From positions 8,850,578 through 8,914,577 of the forward strand of contig NZ_AP018227.1 of NCBI RefSeq assembly GCF_002368095.1: a DNA stretch of 64,000 nt. The letters are read 5' to 3'. The first letter of the stretch is position 1, and every line of letters starts with the position of its first letter. The DNA is from Calothrix parasitica NIES-267 (GTDB taxonomy: Bacteria; Cyanobacteriota; Cyanobacteriia; Cyanobacteriales; Nostocaceae). Shown here one piece after another: positions 53,370-62,684 of the stretch. The notes beneath the pieces were generated by a model. It saw only the letters and a list, made by a program, of their open reading frames with translations, was not told the origin of the DNA and ran no database searches. The position numbers and the translations under genes were made by a program.

Positions 53370-53897
53370 ATGGATTTACAACTGATAAATTTAATCGGAG
53401 CAGCTGCGATCGCAATTTCCGATAGTATTCAAAATGCTGCTGAGGAAAGCACGGGGAATACTGCTTCTTTCCCTGCTGCACTAGTGATTGTCGAACGCTA
53501 CCCTACGATTACAGTAGACTTACTCGCGCAATATTTACAGCTTTCTCAATCTGGTGCAGCTAGATTGGTAGAGCGTCTGGTAAATCAAAATTTGGTGGAG
53601 CGTCAGCAAGGGAATGACCGTCGTTGCGTTCATCTACAGCTTACATCTGATGGAAAAGCGATGGTTGAGAAAATTCAGCAAACAAAGATTGAAGCGGTAT
53701 CAAATTTACTCAAGCCATTGACAGCAAAAGAGCAGCAGCAATTATTAATTATCTTATCTAAAATGGCAGGGGAATATGGTAATACTGAAATTATGGAAGA
53801 ATATATATGTCGTTTTTGCGATATGAATAATTGTCCGTTAGCTGTTTGTCAAGAAAGATTAGAAAATTGGGAAAGTAAAGATTCATATTCTTTATAA
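53370..53897 (+). CDS. MarR-family regulator with C-terminal cysteine cluster
   Basis: A 175-aa winged-helix regulator. The DNA-binding part has TVDLLAQYLQLSQSGAARLV, then the wing LVERQQGNDRRCVHLQLTSDG. MarR proteins sense small molecules or oxidants. The unusual part is the C-terminus: CRFCDMNNCPLAVC gives four cysteines with C-x2-C-x4-C-x4-C spacing, suitable for zinc or redox sensing. It is transcribed divergently from the CrtI-type desaturase gene, so I infer that it controls that gene and itself. Confidence 0.85.
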   Translation: MDLQLINLIGAAAIAISDSIQNAAEESTGNTASFPAALVIVERYPTITVDLLAQYLQLSQSGAARLVERLVNQNLVERQQGNDRRCVHLQLTSDGKAMVEKIQQTKIEAVSNLLKPLTAKEQQQLLIILSKMAGEYGNTEIMEEYICRFCDMNNCPLAVCQERLENWESKDSYSL

Positions 53898-53986
53898 AGA
53901 AGAATCAAAAGGAAAACGTAGAGGAAAGCAGGTAAAATATTGTCCATATTTTCTACCCCCTCTTCCCCCTGTTTCCCTTCTCTTCA

Positions 53987-55246
53987 CTAATTACTCCGTA
54001 AAGCAGTAATTGGGTCTAATTTTGATGCATTTCTGGCTGGGATGACACCAGCAATTAAACCGACCCCGGTAGATAAAACAAAAGCGACTCCAACTGAAGT
54101 TGAGGAAATAATAAATGGAAACTGAGCGACTGTAGCAACAGCGAAAGCAATTACAATTCCGGTTCCCATTCCAATTGCACCACCGATAGTAGAAATAACA
54201 ACTGCTTCTGTCAAAAATTGAGTAAGAATTGCTGATTTTGTAGCACCCAAAGCTTTGCGAATACCAATTTCTTTAGTTCTTTCCACTACAGAAACAAGCA
54301 TGATATTGGCAATTCCGATTCCACCAACTACTAAAGAAATACCAGCAATTGCTCCGACCATAGTTGTTAATAAACCGGTTACTGTTGCCAAAGTTTCGAG
54401 AATATCAGCTTGGTTAGTGACGCGAAAATCATCATCTTTTGGAGACTGGATATTATGTCGCGATCGCAGTAAATTTGTGATTTGAAATTCGGCTGCTGAT
54501 AATTGTTCTTTACTGGCATATTTTACATAAATACCATTGACAGAAATGCCAAATAACGAGTTATTACCAACAATTCTTGCGGACATAGTAGTTAGAGGAA
54601 TATAAACAGCATCATCTCTATCCATAGGACCTTGAGAACCTTTTGCTTCCATAACTCCAACTACTTGGTAAATTTCTCCCTGGATACGAATTTTTGTACC
54701 AACTGGGTTAACATTTTGAGGGAATAATTTGTTTTTGACGGTCGGAGCGAGAACCACAACCTGTTGACTTTCATCTAATTCATCTTGATTAAAATATCTA
54801 CCCGTGTCGGGAAAAGTGTTTCTAGTTTGGGGATAATCTAAATCAGTTCCGTAGACAGTAGTTGAAGCATTTTCGTCTCCATAAACAACTTGAACTCTAC
54901 GCTGTAAATAACCAGAAACAGCTGATGCTGCTGGTGCTTCAGCTGCAATTGCTTTTGCATCTTCCCAAGTCAAAGTGCTGCTAGAACCTTGTCCTTGGCT
55001 AACGTTTCCACCTTTCGCTTCCCCAGCTAATACCTGTAAAACGTCAGAACCCAATCCTTCAATTTCTTCCTCTGTAGATTTTTGTACTCCTTGACCAATT
55101 GAAGTAATACCAATTACAGAAGCAATCCCAATAATCATTCCCAGCATGGTTAATCCCGTGCGTAATTTATTACTCCACAAAGATTGCAAAGCCATTGATA
55201 ATATTTCAATATAAGAAATAGATTCTTTATAATTATTTGATTGCAT
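53987..55246 (-). CDS. MacB/FtsX-type ABC transporter permease (no ATPase domain)
   Basis: A 419-aa inner-membrane protein with four membrane segments: one near the N-terminus (LTMLGMIIGIASVIGITSIG) and three near the C-terminus (for example TTMVGAIAGISLVVGGIGIA). Between them is a large periplasmic MacB-core domain. The motif IGIRKALGATKSAIL matches the FtsX/MacB family. E. coli MacB has a fused N-terminal ABC ATPase; here the permease is separate and no ATPase gene is nearby, so one must be supplied elsewhere. Upstream on the same strand is a HlyD/MacA-type adaptor gene; a repeat element lies in the 223-bp gap. Confidence 0.88.
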   Translation of the reverse strand: MQSNNYKESISYIEILSMALQSLWSNKLRTGLTMLGMIIGIASVIGITSIGQGVQKSTEEEIEGLGSDVLQVLAGEAKGGNVSQGQGSSSTLTWEDAKAIAAEAPAASAVSGYLQRRVQVVYGDENASTTVYGTDLDYPQTRNTFPDTGRYFNQDELDESQQVVVLAPTVKNKLFPQNVNPVGTKIRIQGEIYQVVGVMEAKGSQGPMDRDDAVYIPLTTMSARIVGNNSLFGISVNGIYVKYASKEQLSAAEFQITNLLRSRHNIQSPKDDDFRVTNQADILETLATVTGLLTTMVGAIAGISLVVGGIGIANIMLVSVVERTKEIGIRKALGATKSAILTQFLTEAVVISTIGGAIGMGTGIVIAFAVATVAQFPFIISSTSVGVAFVLSTGVGLIAGVIPARNASKLDPITALRSN

Positions 55247-55283
55247 AGGTATTTTAGGGAGCAGAGATAAAATATGTTTGTAA

Positions 55284-55425
55284 ATATAGCGGTTTTCACT
55301 TGAGTAGTACTTCCCCTCTCCTTAATAAGGAGAGGGGTGTCCGGAGGACGGGGTGAGGTTAATCTGTAATAAAGAAACGGGTGAAGTTAATCTGTATTTA
55401 ATCCAAGTTAAAACTGCTATAGTTC
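55284..55425. repeat. MITE-like element between adaptor and permease genes (ATAGCGGTTTT...AAACTGCTAT)
   Basis: The ends TATAGCGGTTTTCACTTG and CAAGTTAAAACTGCTATA are inverted repeats. Inside are the CCCCTCTCC / GGAGAGGGG hairpin and two copies of the GGTGAGGTTAATCTGTA / GGTGAAGTTAATCTGTA box. No clear target-site duplication is seen. The element separates the MacA-like and MacB-like genes of one likely operon. Confidence 0.65.
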
Positions 55426-55469
55426 GGTTTTTTGTTTTATAAAACTGACTTAATAAATTCTCAAAAACA

Positions 55470-57053
55470 CTAATTATTTCTTGACGGTAACAAACCTCTT
55501 GGCTTAGATTTAGTTTCACCTGGTGCGGATAATAATATTTTTTCATTCCCAGTTAAACCAGATTTTATTTCAGTTTTATTTTTGACTACAACACCTATTT
55601 GAATAGATTTGAATACAGGTTTATTCTCATCATTCAAAATATATACACCAGTTCCTTTCACTTCTCTGACAACCGCGACTGTTGGAACAACTAGAGCATT
55701 ATTTTTTTGACCAATTTCAAATTCAGCTTCTACATTCATACCCGAACGTAAAAAACTTTTTTTATCGGAAGTAATTTCTGCTGTCACTTCAAAGCTAGTT
55801 ACATTTTGCTCTACAGTTGCTTGTGCTGCAATTTGCGATACTTTACCGATAAAAACTTGGTTGGGATAAGCATCTGTTTTGAAATTCACTTTTTGTCCAA
55901 TACGAATTTTGGCTAAATTCGATTCAGCAATATTTGCTACTAATTGATTGTTGGCTGTTAAAGATAATATAGAAGCAGAAAGACTTGAAGAAGTAGCCCC
56001 ACCAGTAGTATTTGGGGTGACAAAAGAACCGGGTTCGGAATATATTTTGGTAATCACACCATCAAAAGGAGCGCGAATTACAGTATCGTTTATTTGAGCA
56101 AGAATTGTTTGTAAAGAACCTCTGGCTGAATTCACTTGTGCAAGAGCTTGATTGATATCTTCTTTTCTAGCACCAGCTTTAATCAAGTTGTAGGATTCTT
56201 GTAATTGTTTTACCTTTGCTCTTGCTTGTTGAATATCTTCTTGACGAGAGCCAATTTTTAGTAATTTTAAAGCTTGTTCGGCTTCTTTTACTTGAGTAAG
56301 AGCAGTTTCTCGATTCGTTTTATAAGTACTCAAATTTTGTCGAGATATTGCACCTGAATTAAATAATTGCTGGTAACGATTTAATTCAGCTTCTGTTTGA
56401 TTTAAGGTTATTTTAGCTCGATTCAATCTTGCTTCTGATTGAGCAATATCTTGAGGAAGATTTCCCGCAATTAACTTATTCAAATTCGCTTGTGCTTCTT
56501 CTAATTGGGCTTTTGCTTGAGCAATTTCTTCAGAACGGTTTCCTGCTTTTAGTTTCTCTAAACTAGCTTCTTGAGATGCAATTCCTGCTTTAGCTTGAGT
56601 AAGTTGTCCTTGTAAATTTGAGTCATCCATATAGGCTAGAATTTGACCTTTTTTGACAATATCACCTTCTTTAACCAACAAACTTTTAATTACACCGGCA
56701 TTTTTAGGGCTAATATTAATTGAACGTTCTGGCTCAATCTTGCCATTAGCGGTAATTGTAATTTTTAAATCTTGTCTTTCAACAGTTTGCGTTGGTAATT
56801 TATTTCTAGTTTCTTGGGCTGGTATCAATACAAAAAAACGCAATCCAGTTAAACCCGTACCAATTAATAAAAATATGAATAATAGCTTTACCAATAAATT
56901 ATTTTTAATTGTTTTTATAAAAGCAGGAGTAGCGATAGATAAGTGTGACACGTTTATTTTTATTCTGAAATAATTGATAATTAAAAACTGATATAGGAAA
57001 ATACAGAGAAGAAATACAAAACTATTGTTTGTTATTTTCAACTCTGTAATCAT
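55470..57053 (-). CDS. HlyD/MacA-type periplasmic adaptor protein
   Basis: A membrane-fusion protein of up to 527 aa that bridges the inner-membrane permease to an outer-membrane channel. A membrane segment (about 52-70, NLLVKLLFIFLLIGTGLTG) is followed by the lipoyl-like and barrel parts (SPKNAGVIKSLLVKEGDIVK) and a long coiled-coil hairpin (about 150-310) with repeated K/A/Q-rich units. The second lipoyl half is IRAPFDGVITKIYSEPGSFV. The C-terminal MP domain follows (VEAEFEIGQKNNALVVPTVA). The first 35 residues look non-homologous and the real start may lie downstream. It pairs with the MacB-type permease. Confidence 0.88.
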   Translation of the reverse strand: MITELKITNNSFVFLLCIFLYQFLIINYFRIKINVSHLSIATPAFIKTIKNNLLVKLLFIFLLIGTGLTGLRFFVLIPAQETRNKLPTQTVERQDLKITITANGKIEPERSINISPKNAGVIKSLLVKEGDIVKKGQILAYMDDSNLQGQLTQAKAGIASQEASLEKLKAGNRSEEIAQAKAQLEEAQANLNKLIAGNLPQDIAQSEARLNRAKITLNQTEAELNRYQQLFNSGAISRQNLSTYKTNRETALTQVKEAEQALKLLKIGSRQEDIQQARAKVKQLQESYNLIKAGARKEDINQALAQVNSARGSLQTILAQINDTVIRAPFDGVITKIYSEPGSFVTPNTTGGATSSSLSASILSLTANNQLVANIAESNLAKIRIGQKVNFKTDAYPNQVFIGKVSQIAAQATVEQNVTSFEVTAEITSDKKSFLRSGMNVEAEFEIGQKNNALVVPTVAVVREVKGTGVYILNDENKPVFKSIQIGVVVKNKTEIKSGLTGNEKILLSAPGETKSKPRGLLPSRNN

Positions 57054-57151
57054 TCAGAAGTAGAGCGATTTCTGAGAAACGTAAGGAATTATCTTTATGA
57101 ACTGGATGAACTCTAGGACTTTAACAGGAAGATTAGTTTAAACTCGGATAT

Positions 57152-57613
57152 TTATCGGATATTTAAGCGATAACCTCCTACCCGTCTTCCCTGTCTTCCC
57201 TGTCTTTGACGTATTTGCTCTAATTTTTCATTTTGTTCATCAGTAAGAATATTAGCTAACTCTTCACCTTGCCATTTTTTGATAGCTTGTAATTTTCTGA
57301 TATCTCGTCTTGATAGATTCAAGGATTTTACAACTTCTCTAGGATTAGTTCCTTCTTCCATAGCTGCTTGTAAATCATCTATCTGGTCTGATGTGAGGAT
57401 TTCACTCATTCGACTACGAGCTTCTTTCTGAAGTTCTCTAAGTTCTTCTTTTTGCTCGTCAGTGAAGTTCATACCCGGTACATTAGGTACACCATTTTGC
57501 ATTTGTACTCTAGCTGGTGCTGGTGGTCTAGATGGAATTTGCGCTTGAGAAATATTTGCTGTTGTACCAAGAATTAAAGTTGTCATTAATGCAGAAATAA
57601 ATTGTGCTTTCAT
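57152..57613 (-). CDS. Spy/CpxP-like small periplasmic protein
   Basis: A protein of about 153 aa starting at ATG 57613, which has GGGGA upstream and begins the signal peptide MKAQFISALMTTLILGTTA. An ATG at 57760 would add 49 residues without homology. The mature part is helical, with LTxxQ-like motifs: NFTDEQKEELRELQKEARSR, LTSDQIDDLQAAMEEG, ANILTDEQNEKLEQIRQRQ. Spy/CpxP proteins act as periplasmic chaperones and metal or stress sensors. Its gene is first in a probable operon with MacA- and MacB-like genes, and it faces a divergent two-component system. Confidence 0.78.
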   Translation of the reverse strand: MKAQFISALMTTLILGTTANISQAQIPSRPPAPARVQMQNGVPNVPGMNFTDEQKEELRELQKEARSRMSEILTSDQIDDLQAAMEEGTNPREVVKSLNLSRRDIRKLQAIKKWQGEELANILTDEQNEKLEQIRQRQGRQGRRVGGYRLNIR

Positions 57614-57868
57614 AGATTCCCCTATGTAGTTAATTACTATTGTTTTCAGTGGAAAGTTTGCTTGATTTCCACATGTCAATCCTATGAAGAATCGATAAAA
57701 AGCACATGGTACTAGCGCTCTAATTAATTTTGGTACTTTAGTCCTAGATAAATTTGGCATAAATAGTACTTGAGTCTCTAAGGATATTTAAAAATTTCTA
57801 ATATCCTAGAAAGGATAATATTGGTTAATATAATATTGACAGAATCTACTTTTAATTTATAAAAAAAT

Positions 57869-59158
57869 ATGATTAATAAATCAGTCCAATCACACAGAAT
57901 AAATCAATTTAAGTCATTTAAATCATTTAAATTATTACCCCATCATCCATTCCCTTTATTTGCGTACCTAGAATGGATACTGTTATCAATATGTTTATTA
58001 ATTGAATTTAGGATACTTCATCTGAAGCCACCATTTATTCTTGAAAGAGAAATTCTTAACCCAGTTTTAGTCATTACAGCATTATTACTATTTGGAATTA
58101 TGGGGTTAAGATTACCAAAAAATAAATTACTAAATAAATTTGTTTATACTTTTAGTGGTTTGATATTAATGTTGCTAGCAAACTATGGACTGGGTAAAGG
58201 TATTGGTTTTACTCCTACTTTTTTGCTTGTTATAGTTATTCGTAGCTGCTTAGTATTTAATCTTCATGGAAGATTATTAGTTGCTGGCTTATCTTGGATA
58301 TATTTTATTTTAAATTTAAATATAAATAGACCTTTGAATCTAGCAAACAAACCGCCAATATTAAATGCTGAGATTTTAAAGGATATTGTTTTAAATTTAC
58401 AAGTTACGGCAGCAGTATTATTTTCATTTATATTATTATTCGTATTACTATTAGTGAATGCTGTGATTTCTGAACGTGAAAATAAACAAAAATTAGTCTT
58501 AGCTCACGAGCAATTAAGACAATATGTCCTCAGAATTGAAGACCAAGCCACATTACAAGAACGCAGCCGAATTGCAAGAGAAATTCATGATTCTATCGGA
58601 CATTCTTTAACAGCACAAAGTATTCAACTTGAAAATGCTTTGCTATTTGTTGACTCTAATATTGATAAAGCTAAGAGCTTTTTAGTGCAAGGTAAGAATA
58701 TGGGTGCTAATGCTTTAAAAGAAGTTCGTTTTTCAGTATCTGCTTTGCGCTCCGACCCATTAAAAGGTAAAAGTCTAGAATTTGCTATTAAAGATTTATT
58801 TCAAGAATTTCAATTACAATTTAAAAATCAGCCAAAATTTGATTTACAAGTTAACCAAATTTTATCTCCAGAAGTAAAATTAGCGATTTATCGGATTATT
58901 CAGGAAGCTTTAACAAATATTTCTAAACATAGTGATGCCGATTCGGTAATAATTGAAATCAAAACAATTGATAATTCCTTATATTTGAATATTCAAGATA
59001 ATGGTGTAGGCTTTAATCCCAAACAAAATACCACGGGTTTTGGACTTCAAAGCATGCGCGACCGTGCTAACGCATTAGGTGGTAAATTTTATCTTAACAG
59101 CAAGCCTAGAGAAGGTTGCAGTATAATGATGTTTTTGCCACTATCGGGGTTAGATTGA
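57869..59158 (+). CDS. Membrane sensor histidine kinase (NarL/HisKA_3 type)
   Basis: A 429-aa sensor kinase with about six membrane segments in the first 210 residues (for example LLIEFRILHL, VITALLLFGIMGL, ILKDIVLNLQVTAAVLF). Phospho-acceptor His240 lies in REIHDSIGHSLTAQSIQL, the HisKA_3 form that pairs with LuxR-type regulators. The ATP-binding part has the N-box IIQEALTNISKHSDA, the G1 box IQDNGVGFNPKQ and the G2 box GFGLQSMRDRANALGG. Its stop codon overlaps the start of the response-regulator gene (TGATG), so the pair is translationally coupled. It is divergent from the Spy-like gene. Confidence 0.92.
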   Translation: MINKSVQSHRINQFKSFKSFKLLPHHPFPLFAYLEWILLSICLLIEFRILHLKPPFILEREILNPVLVITALLLFGIMGLRLPKNKLLNKFVYTFSGLILMLLANYGLGKGIGFTPTFLLVIVIRSCLVFNLHGRLLVAGLSWIYFILNLNINRPLNLANKPPILNAEILKDIVLNLQVTAAVLFSFILLFVLLLVNAVISERENKQKLVLAHEQLRQYVLRIEDQATLQERSRIAREIHDSIGHSLTAQSIQLENALLFVDSNIDKAKSFLVQGKNMGANALKEVRFSVSALRSDPLKGKSLEFAIKDLFQEFQLQFKNQPKFDLQVNQILSPEVKLAIYRIIQEALTNISKHSDADSVIIEIKTIDNSLYLNIQDNGVGFNPKQNTTGFGLQSMRDRANALGGKFYLNSKPREGCSIMMFLPLSGLD

Positions 59159-59820
59159 TGGTTCGTCTTTTGTTAGTAGATGACCAAGAAATTATTCGTC
59201 AAGGTATTAAGAGTTTGCTTGAGTCGCAATCCGATTTTGAAGTAGTTGGAGAAGCAGCAAACGGAAAACAAGCAATATCTCAAGTCGAAGCTTTGCATCC
59301 AGACATGATACTAATGGATGTAAGAATGCCAATTATGGATGGTATTGCAGCTACAAAAGCAATTATTCAACAATTTCCGCAAGTCAAAATCTTAATTTTA
59401 ACGACTTTTGATGATGACGAATATATTTCTCAAGGAATGCAGTTTGGTGCAAAAGGTTATTTACTCAAAGACACACCGCTAGAACCTTTAGCAAATGCAA
59501 TTCGTTTAGTACATGTAGGACATACTCATTTAGGACCGGGTTTATTCGAGAAAATTATCACTTCTGCTCCGGAAAAAGCAGAAAAAGAACTCGTTCCACC
59601 TCATGAGTTAGAAGAACTTACTCCCAGAGAAAAAGAAGTTTTATGCTTAATTAGCAACGGAGCAAGTAACCGAGAAATTGCTCAGCAGTTATTTATTTCT
59701 GAAAGAACTGTAAAGAACCATGTTACCAGTATTTTAACCAGACTAAATTTGAGAGATAGAACTCAAGCTGCTATTTTCGCTAATTCATTTAAGCGATTTT
59801 TGAAAAATTCTGGTATATAG
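59158..59820 (+). CDS. LuxR-type (NarL family) response regulator
   Basis: A 220-aa DNA-binding regulator. The receiver domain (MVRLLLVDDQEIIRQGIKSL) has phospho-acceptor Asp54 in ILMDVRMPIMDG and Lys in YLLKDTP. The output is a LuxR helix-turn-helix: EELTPREKEVLCLISNGASN and REIAQQLFISERTVKNHVTS. ATG at 59158 overlaps the kinase stop (TGATG); the earlier in-frame ATG at 59116 lies inside the kinase gene and is rejected. The pair is expected to control nearby genes, with the divergent Spy-like/MacA/MacB set as the best candidate. Confidence 0.93.
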   Translation: MVRLLLVDDQEIIRQGIKSLLESQSDFEVVGEAANGKQAISQVEALHPDMILMDVRMPIMDGIAATKAIIQQFPQVKILILTTFDDDEYISQGMQFGAKGYLLKDTPLEPLANAIRLVHVGHTHLGPGLFEKIITSAPEKAEKELVPPHELEELTPREKEVLCLISNGASNREIAQQLFISERTVKNHVTSILTRLNLRDRTQAAIFANSFKRFLKNSGI

Positions 59821-60112
59821 AATAAAAGTATTATAAAAAACCTTGTATCATAGCTTTTAATAATTAATTTAATTCTCAGAATCTACTCATAATTGATTCA
59901 GCTTTGTAATTGATAATGAATCAATACCGAATTAGTGATTGATTTTGCATTTGCACTATACTATTCTTCAATTTTATTTGAGGAATCACTGAAGCATTTT
60001 GGCTTCAAATCGAGAAGTAAATTTTTAATAAGACAAGCGTAAAACTTCTTTGACGTTATCGAGTTATAGTTTTATATTGGCACTTTATTCATGTTTTTCT
60101 CATGCATATTAG
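59821..60112. other. AT-rich spacer after the two-component system
   Basis: 292 bp without a gene. The response regulator is followed by AT-rich DNA in which I see no terminator hairpin with a T-run. Confidence 0.4.
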
Positions 60113-60877
60113 ATGATGTACCAAAAAAATACCTTGGACAAACAAAAACATTCGCTTGAGAAAAATCCAAACATAAGTATTTCCACAGCGAAAATTTCTA
60201 TTATTATTCCGACTCTGAATGAATCGCAAAATATTAAAGCTACTTTAGCTAGTACTCAAATTAGTACGAATGTAGAAGTGGTTGTAGTTGATGGTGGTTC
60301 TGAAGATAATACAGTTGAAATTGTAGAATCTCTGGGTGTGAAAGTTGTTACAGGTTATAAAAATCGCGCTCGTCAGATGAATATAGGAGCAATGAATGCA
60401 TCTGGTGATATTTTGCTGTTTCTCCATGCTGACACGCTTTTACCTGCTAATTTTGATACCATGGTTCGCGAAGCGCTGCAACATCGCTCAACTGTAGCAG
60501 GTGCGTTTGCTTTGCGAATTAATGCACCTGATATAGGCTTACGATTGGTTGAATGGGGAGTAAAATGGCGTTCAAAATTGCTTAAAATGCCCTATGGAGA
60601 CCAAGCTATTTTTATAACCAGAGAAAAATTTTATAAGCTCGGTGGTTTTCCCGAATTAGCTATTATGGAAGACTTTGAGCTAATACGTAATTTGAAAAAA
60701 ACAAGTAAAATTACTTTCATTCCAGTACCGGTTATTACTTCACCGCGTCGCTGGTTGAAAAAAGGGATTTGGCAAACTACTTTAATAAATCAAATTGTAA
60801 TAGCTGCTTACTTCATAGGAGTTTCACCAGAAATAATTCGCAGTTGGTATCGTGGAGAAAAACTAATTAAGCATTAA
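60113..60877 (+). CDS. TIGR04283-type GT2 glycosyltransferase
   Basis: A 254-aa GT-A-fold glycosyltransferase. After an N-terminal tail the core starts KISIIIPTLNESQNIKATL, then VVVDGGSEDNTVEIVES and the metal-binding region LLFLHADTLLPANF (DxD-like HAD). The motif PYGDQAIFITREKFYKLGG and the end of the chain (RRWLKKGIWQTTLINQIVIA) match the TIGR04283 group, which is often called arsenosugar-biosynthesis glycosyltransferase. The true acceptor here is not known. A TVP38-like pair and a mercuric-reductase-like gene follow on the same strand. Confidence 0.85.
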   Translation: MMYQKNTLDKQKHSLEKNPNISISTAKISIIIPTLNESQNIKATLASTQISTNVEVVVVDGGSEDNTVEIVESLGVKVVTGYKNRARQMNIGAMNASGDILLFLHADTLLPANFDTMVREALQHRSTVAGAFALRINAPDIGLRLVEWGVKWRSKLLKMPYGDQAIFITREKFYKLGGFPELAIMEDFELIRNLKKTSKITFIPVPVITSPRRWLKKGIWQTTLINQIVIAAYFIGVSPEIIRSWYRGEKLIKH

Positions 60878-60990
60878 GCTAATTCTCAGGTTGGTGATTT
60901 AATTTAGAAGTTAAGAGTTATAACTTTGACCTTTAACTTTTGACCTTTGACCTTTAACTTTCTAAGTAGCAAGCAACAGTTGCCTTTCGT

Positions 60991-61695
60991 ATGAAAAACC
61001 AGTACAAACGCTTTATTAAACCAATATTTATAAGTTGCTTGATTGCTATTTTAATAATTCTGGGCAATTATTTTGACTTACAAGGATTTTTTAGCAAATC
61101 TTTATTATGGGTAGAAAGTCTCGGTTGGTTAGCACCAATTGCATTCATAGTTATCTATAATATTGCAACATTGCTATTTATTCCAGGTTCCTTATTAACC
61201 TTGAAAGGGGGCTGTCTATTTGGTTTAGTTGGTGGTTCTATATATGTTTTAATTGCGGCAATTATAGGTGCAACATTTGCTTTTCTTATCGGACGTTATA
61301 TATCTCGTGATTGGGTATGTAAGCAAATAGGTAATAAACCAAAATTTCAAGCAATAGACAAAGCTGTCGCTAAAAATGGATTTAAAATTGTTTTCTTAAC
61401 TCGTTTATCTCCTATATTTCCGTTCAATTTATTAAATTATGCTTTCGGAGTTACTCAAGTATCTTTGAAAGATTATGTTTTCGGCTCTATTGGTATGATT
61501 CCAGGAACTGTAATGTATGTTTACATGGGTTCAATTATAGGTCATATTGCTATGAATAATTCATCTATTCCAAGAAATCCGGAAACACAATTAATTCAGT
61601 TTCTATTACAGGGATTTGGATTTATCGCGACTGCTTTTGTAACTATTTACGTTGCTAAAGTTGCCAAAAAAGCTTTGAATGAAAGTACTAATTAA
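60991..61695 (+). CDS. TVP38/TMEM64-family membrane protein, copy 1
   Basis: A 234-aa inner-membrane protein of the DedA/VTT superfamily. VTT proteins are linked to lipid scrambling and membrane homeostasis, but the family role in cyanobacteria is not settled. Membrane segments lie about 15-35, 45-65, 70-98, 150-175 and 205-225. Conserved pieces: IPGSLLTLKGGCLFG, GRYISRDWVCKQIG, FLTRLSPIFPFNLLNYAFGV and GMIPGTVMYVYMGSI. The next gene encodes a close paralogue sharing these blocks, so this is a tandem duplication. Confidence 0.88.
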   Translation: MKNQYKRFIKPIFISCLIAILIILGNYFDLQGFFSKSLLWVESLGWLAPIAFIVIYNIATLLFIPGSLLTLKGGCLFGLVGGSIYVLIAAIIGATFAFLIGRYISRDWVCKQIGNKPKFQAIDKAVAKNGFKIVFLTRLSPIFPFNLLNYAFGVTQVSLKDYVFGSIGMIPGTVMYVYMGSIIGHIAMNNSSIPRNPETQLIQFLLQGFGFIATAFVTIYVAKVAKKALNESTN

Positions 61696-61797
61696 TTAGG
61701 TCAAAGGTCAAAGATTAAAGGTTAAAGGTTAATATTCAAGATTAGTTTTTAACTAATAACATCTAGTAAATAATAACTAATAAATAGCAATAAAAAA

Positions 61798-62562
61798 ATG
61801 AATAAATTTTATCGGTTCAGTATATTTGCTTTGGCTACACTTAGTATTGTAATCCTATTAAATACTAGCCCAGCTTTAGCTCAAGAAGGTGCAAATGCAC
61901 AAGGTTTTGCTCCTCAAATATGGCTAAAAAATGCTTTGGAATGGATTAATAACCAAGGTGCTGTAGGCGGAATCGCTTTCATGTTACTTTATATAGTTGC
62001 TGCTGTTGCTTTTTTACCGGGGTCTATTTTAACGTTGGGTGCGGGTGTCGTTTTTGGCGTTTTTCTAGGTTCGGTATACGTTTTCATCGGTGCAACAATT
62101 GGGGCTATTGCTGCATTTTTAGTTGGAAGATATATAGCTAGGGGCTGGGTTGCAAAGAAAATTGCTGGTAATCAAAAGTTTGCCGCAGTTGATAATGCTG
62201 TAGGTAAAGAAGGTTTAAAAATTGTTTTATTAACTAGACTTTCTCCAGTATTTCCCTTTAACTTATTAAACTACGCCTATGGCGTTACCGGAGTTTCTTT
62301 GAAAGACTACATTTTAGGAACTATCGGTATTCTTCCTGGAACAATTATGTACGTTTATTTGGGTTCTTTAGCCGGTAATATTGCCACAATTGGAACCGGA
62401 GAACAGCCAAGTAATCCTACTGTTGTTTGGGCAATTCGTATCATTGGTTTTATCGCTACAGTTGCAGTTACTTTGTATGTAACTAAAGTCGCAAGAAAAG
62501 CTTTAGAAGAATCAACAAGCATCAGCGTTAGCGAAGCGTCTCGCGACAGCGACATACAGTAA
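61798..62562 (+). CDS. TVP38/TMEM64-family membrane protein, copy 2
   Basis: A 254-aa paralogue of the preceding gene product. It adds a cleavable-looking signal segment (FSIFALATLSIVILLNTSPAL) and a short loop before the core. Shared blocks include LPGSILTLGAGVVFG, GRYIARGWVAKKIAG, LLTRLSPVFPFNLLNYAYGV and GILPGTIMYVYLGSL. The C-terminal tail (SISVSEASRDSDIQ) differs. ATG at 61798 follows a run of A without an obvious Shine-Dalgarno. Both VTT proteins lie just upstream of a mercuric-reductase-like gene, an arrangement I infer to be functional. Confidence 0.88.
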   Translation: MNKFYRFSIFALATLSIVILLNTSPALAQEGANAQGFAPQIWLKNALEWINNQGAVGGIAFMLLYIVAAVAFLPGSILTLGAGVVFGVFLGSVYVFIGATIGAIAAFLVGRYIARGWVAKKIAGNQKFAAVDNAVGKEGLKIVLLTRLSPVFPFNLLNYAYGVTGVSLKDYILGTIGILPGTIMYVYLGSLAGNIATIGTGEQPSNPTVVWAIRIIGFIATVAVTLYVTKVARKALEESTSISVSEASRDSDIQ

Positions 62563-62684
62563 TCAATTACCAATTACCAATTACCAATTTCAGTTACCAG
62601 TTATCAATTTTTAATTTAGGGAGCAAGATGCTCCCACTACTAATATTTCTGAATTCTACTAACAACTATCTACTAATAACTAAA

